From: Saccharopolyspora erythraea
GTDB lineage: Bacteria; Actinomycetota; Actinomycetes; Mycobacteriales; Pseudonocardiaceae
Direction: 5' to 3'
NCBI RefSeq assembly: GCF_018141105.1
Contig: NZ_CP054839.1
Location: 1,860,001-1,924,000, forward strand
Length of the DNA stretch: 64,000 nt
The notes beneath the pieces are model-generated. The model was not told the DNA's origin and ran no database searches. It was given only the letters and a program-made list of their open reading frames with translations. Numbering within the stretch: the first letter of the stretch is position 1; each line of letters starts with the position of its first letter. This document shows, in pieces, positions 63,806 through 64,000 of this stretch. Both the position numbers and the translations under genes were made by a program.

Positions 63806-64000
63806 TCAACGCAGCAGTTCCCGGAACTGTTCCAACGCCACCCGAACGGCCGCAGCCCGCACCGAGTGGCGATCGCCTCCCAGGTGGACCGAACGCACCG
63901 TCGCGCCGCTGGGACCAGCGAAGCCGAGGTGCACGGTGCCCGGCGAGACGCCGTCCTGCGGGTCGGGTCCGGCCACGCCGGTGAGGCCGATGCCCCAGTC
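63806..64000 (-). CDS. cinA: CinA C-terminal domain protein, 5' part outside window
   Basis: Last 64 residues of a CinA/PncC-type nicotinamide-nucleotide amidohydrolase, which recycles NMN by deamidation. DWGIGLTGVAGPDPQDGVSP and GTVHLGFAG are the characteristic end of the domain, followed by a conserved helix (RAAAVRVALEQFRELL). The stop is TGA at 63806-63808 and the start is beyond 64000. The gene lies 192 bp upstream of clgR on the same strand, the usual actinobacterial order (cinA-clgR). Confidence 0.88.
   Translation of the reverse strand, partial: DWGIGLTGVAGPDPQDGVSPGTVHLGFAGPSGATVRSVHLGGDRHSVRAAAVRVALEQFRELLR

Overview
High-GC DNA whose coding strand is mostly the minus strand. The gene set is actinobacterial: wag31 (DivIVA), sepF and ftsZ next to pgeF and a PLP-binding protein, a translational-type T-box before ileS, a SAM-IV riboswitch, the clgR-pspA-pspM stress operon, HTH/DUF397 regulator pairs, and GTGA or ATGA overlaps throughout the mur genes. 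The solitary glycine/sarcosine methyltransferase and the general content suggest Pseudonocardiales, perhaps Saccharopolyspora or a relative. The genus is inference; the phylum is secure.

Layout. 1-1876: 3' part of a class V aminotransferase under a SAM-IV riboswitch, then a VapBC pair. 1961-10997: ileS with its T-box, a small membrane protein, wag31, yggT, sepF, a PLP protein, pgeF and ftsZ. 11368-25436: an accessory island with two tandem SDR genes, a WYL regulator, a sugar ABC importer with a tnpB remnant inside its operon, a one-polypeptide amino-acid-type ABC importer, a DUF1989 protein, a nitric oxide synthase and an HTH/DUF397 locus. 25447-36197: ftsQ, murC, murG, ftsW, murD, mraY, murF and murE. 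36668-45587: a second island with a secreted hydrolase-like protein, sugar-acid dehydratases with an MFS carrier, a CoA transferase, a glycine/sarcosine methyltransferase and an IclR regulator. 45654-49878: ftsI, ftsL, rsmH and mraZ, with a MraZ-box promoter near 50350. 50734-55342: moxR, DUF58 and a transglutaminase-like gene. 55574-60160: DUF3040, a methyltransferase, an orphan ParA, nei2 and an NCS2 permease. 60737-64000: pspM, pspA, clgR and the 3' end of cinA.

How it works together. The core is the division and cell wall (dcw) cluster, which makes the UDP-MurNAc-pentapeptide and lipid II precursors (MurE, F, D, C, MraY, MurG) and the divisome (FtsI, L, W, Q, Z, SepF, Wag31). Here it is cut into three blocks by two metabolic islands of about 14 kb and 9 kb, and murE seems to have its own, apparently leaderless, promoter at an island edge. 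Other unusual items are an ABC importer with binding protein, permease and ATPase in one chain, a nei2 gene that appears to start at CTG, two SDR paralogs with Phe in place of the catalytic Tyr, and a truncated TnpB whose right end supplies the stop codon of a solute-binding protein.
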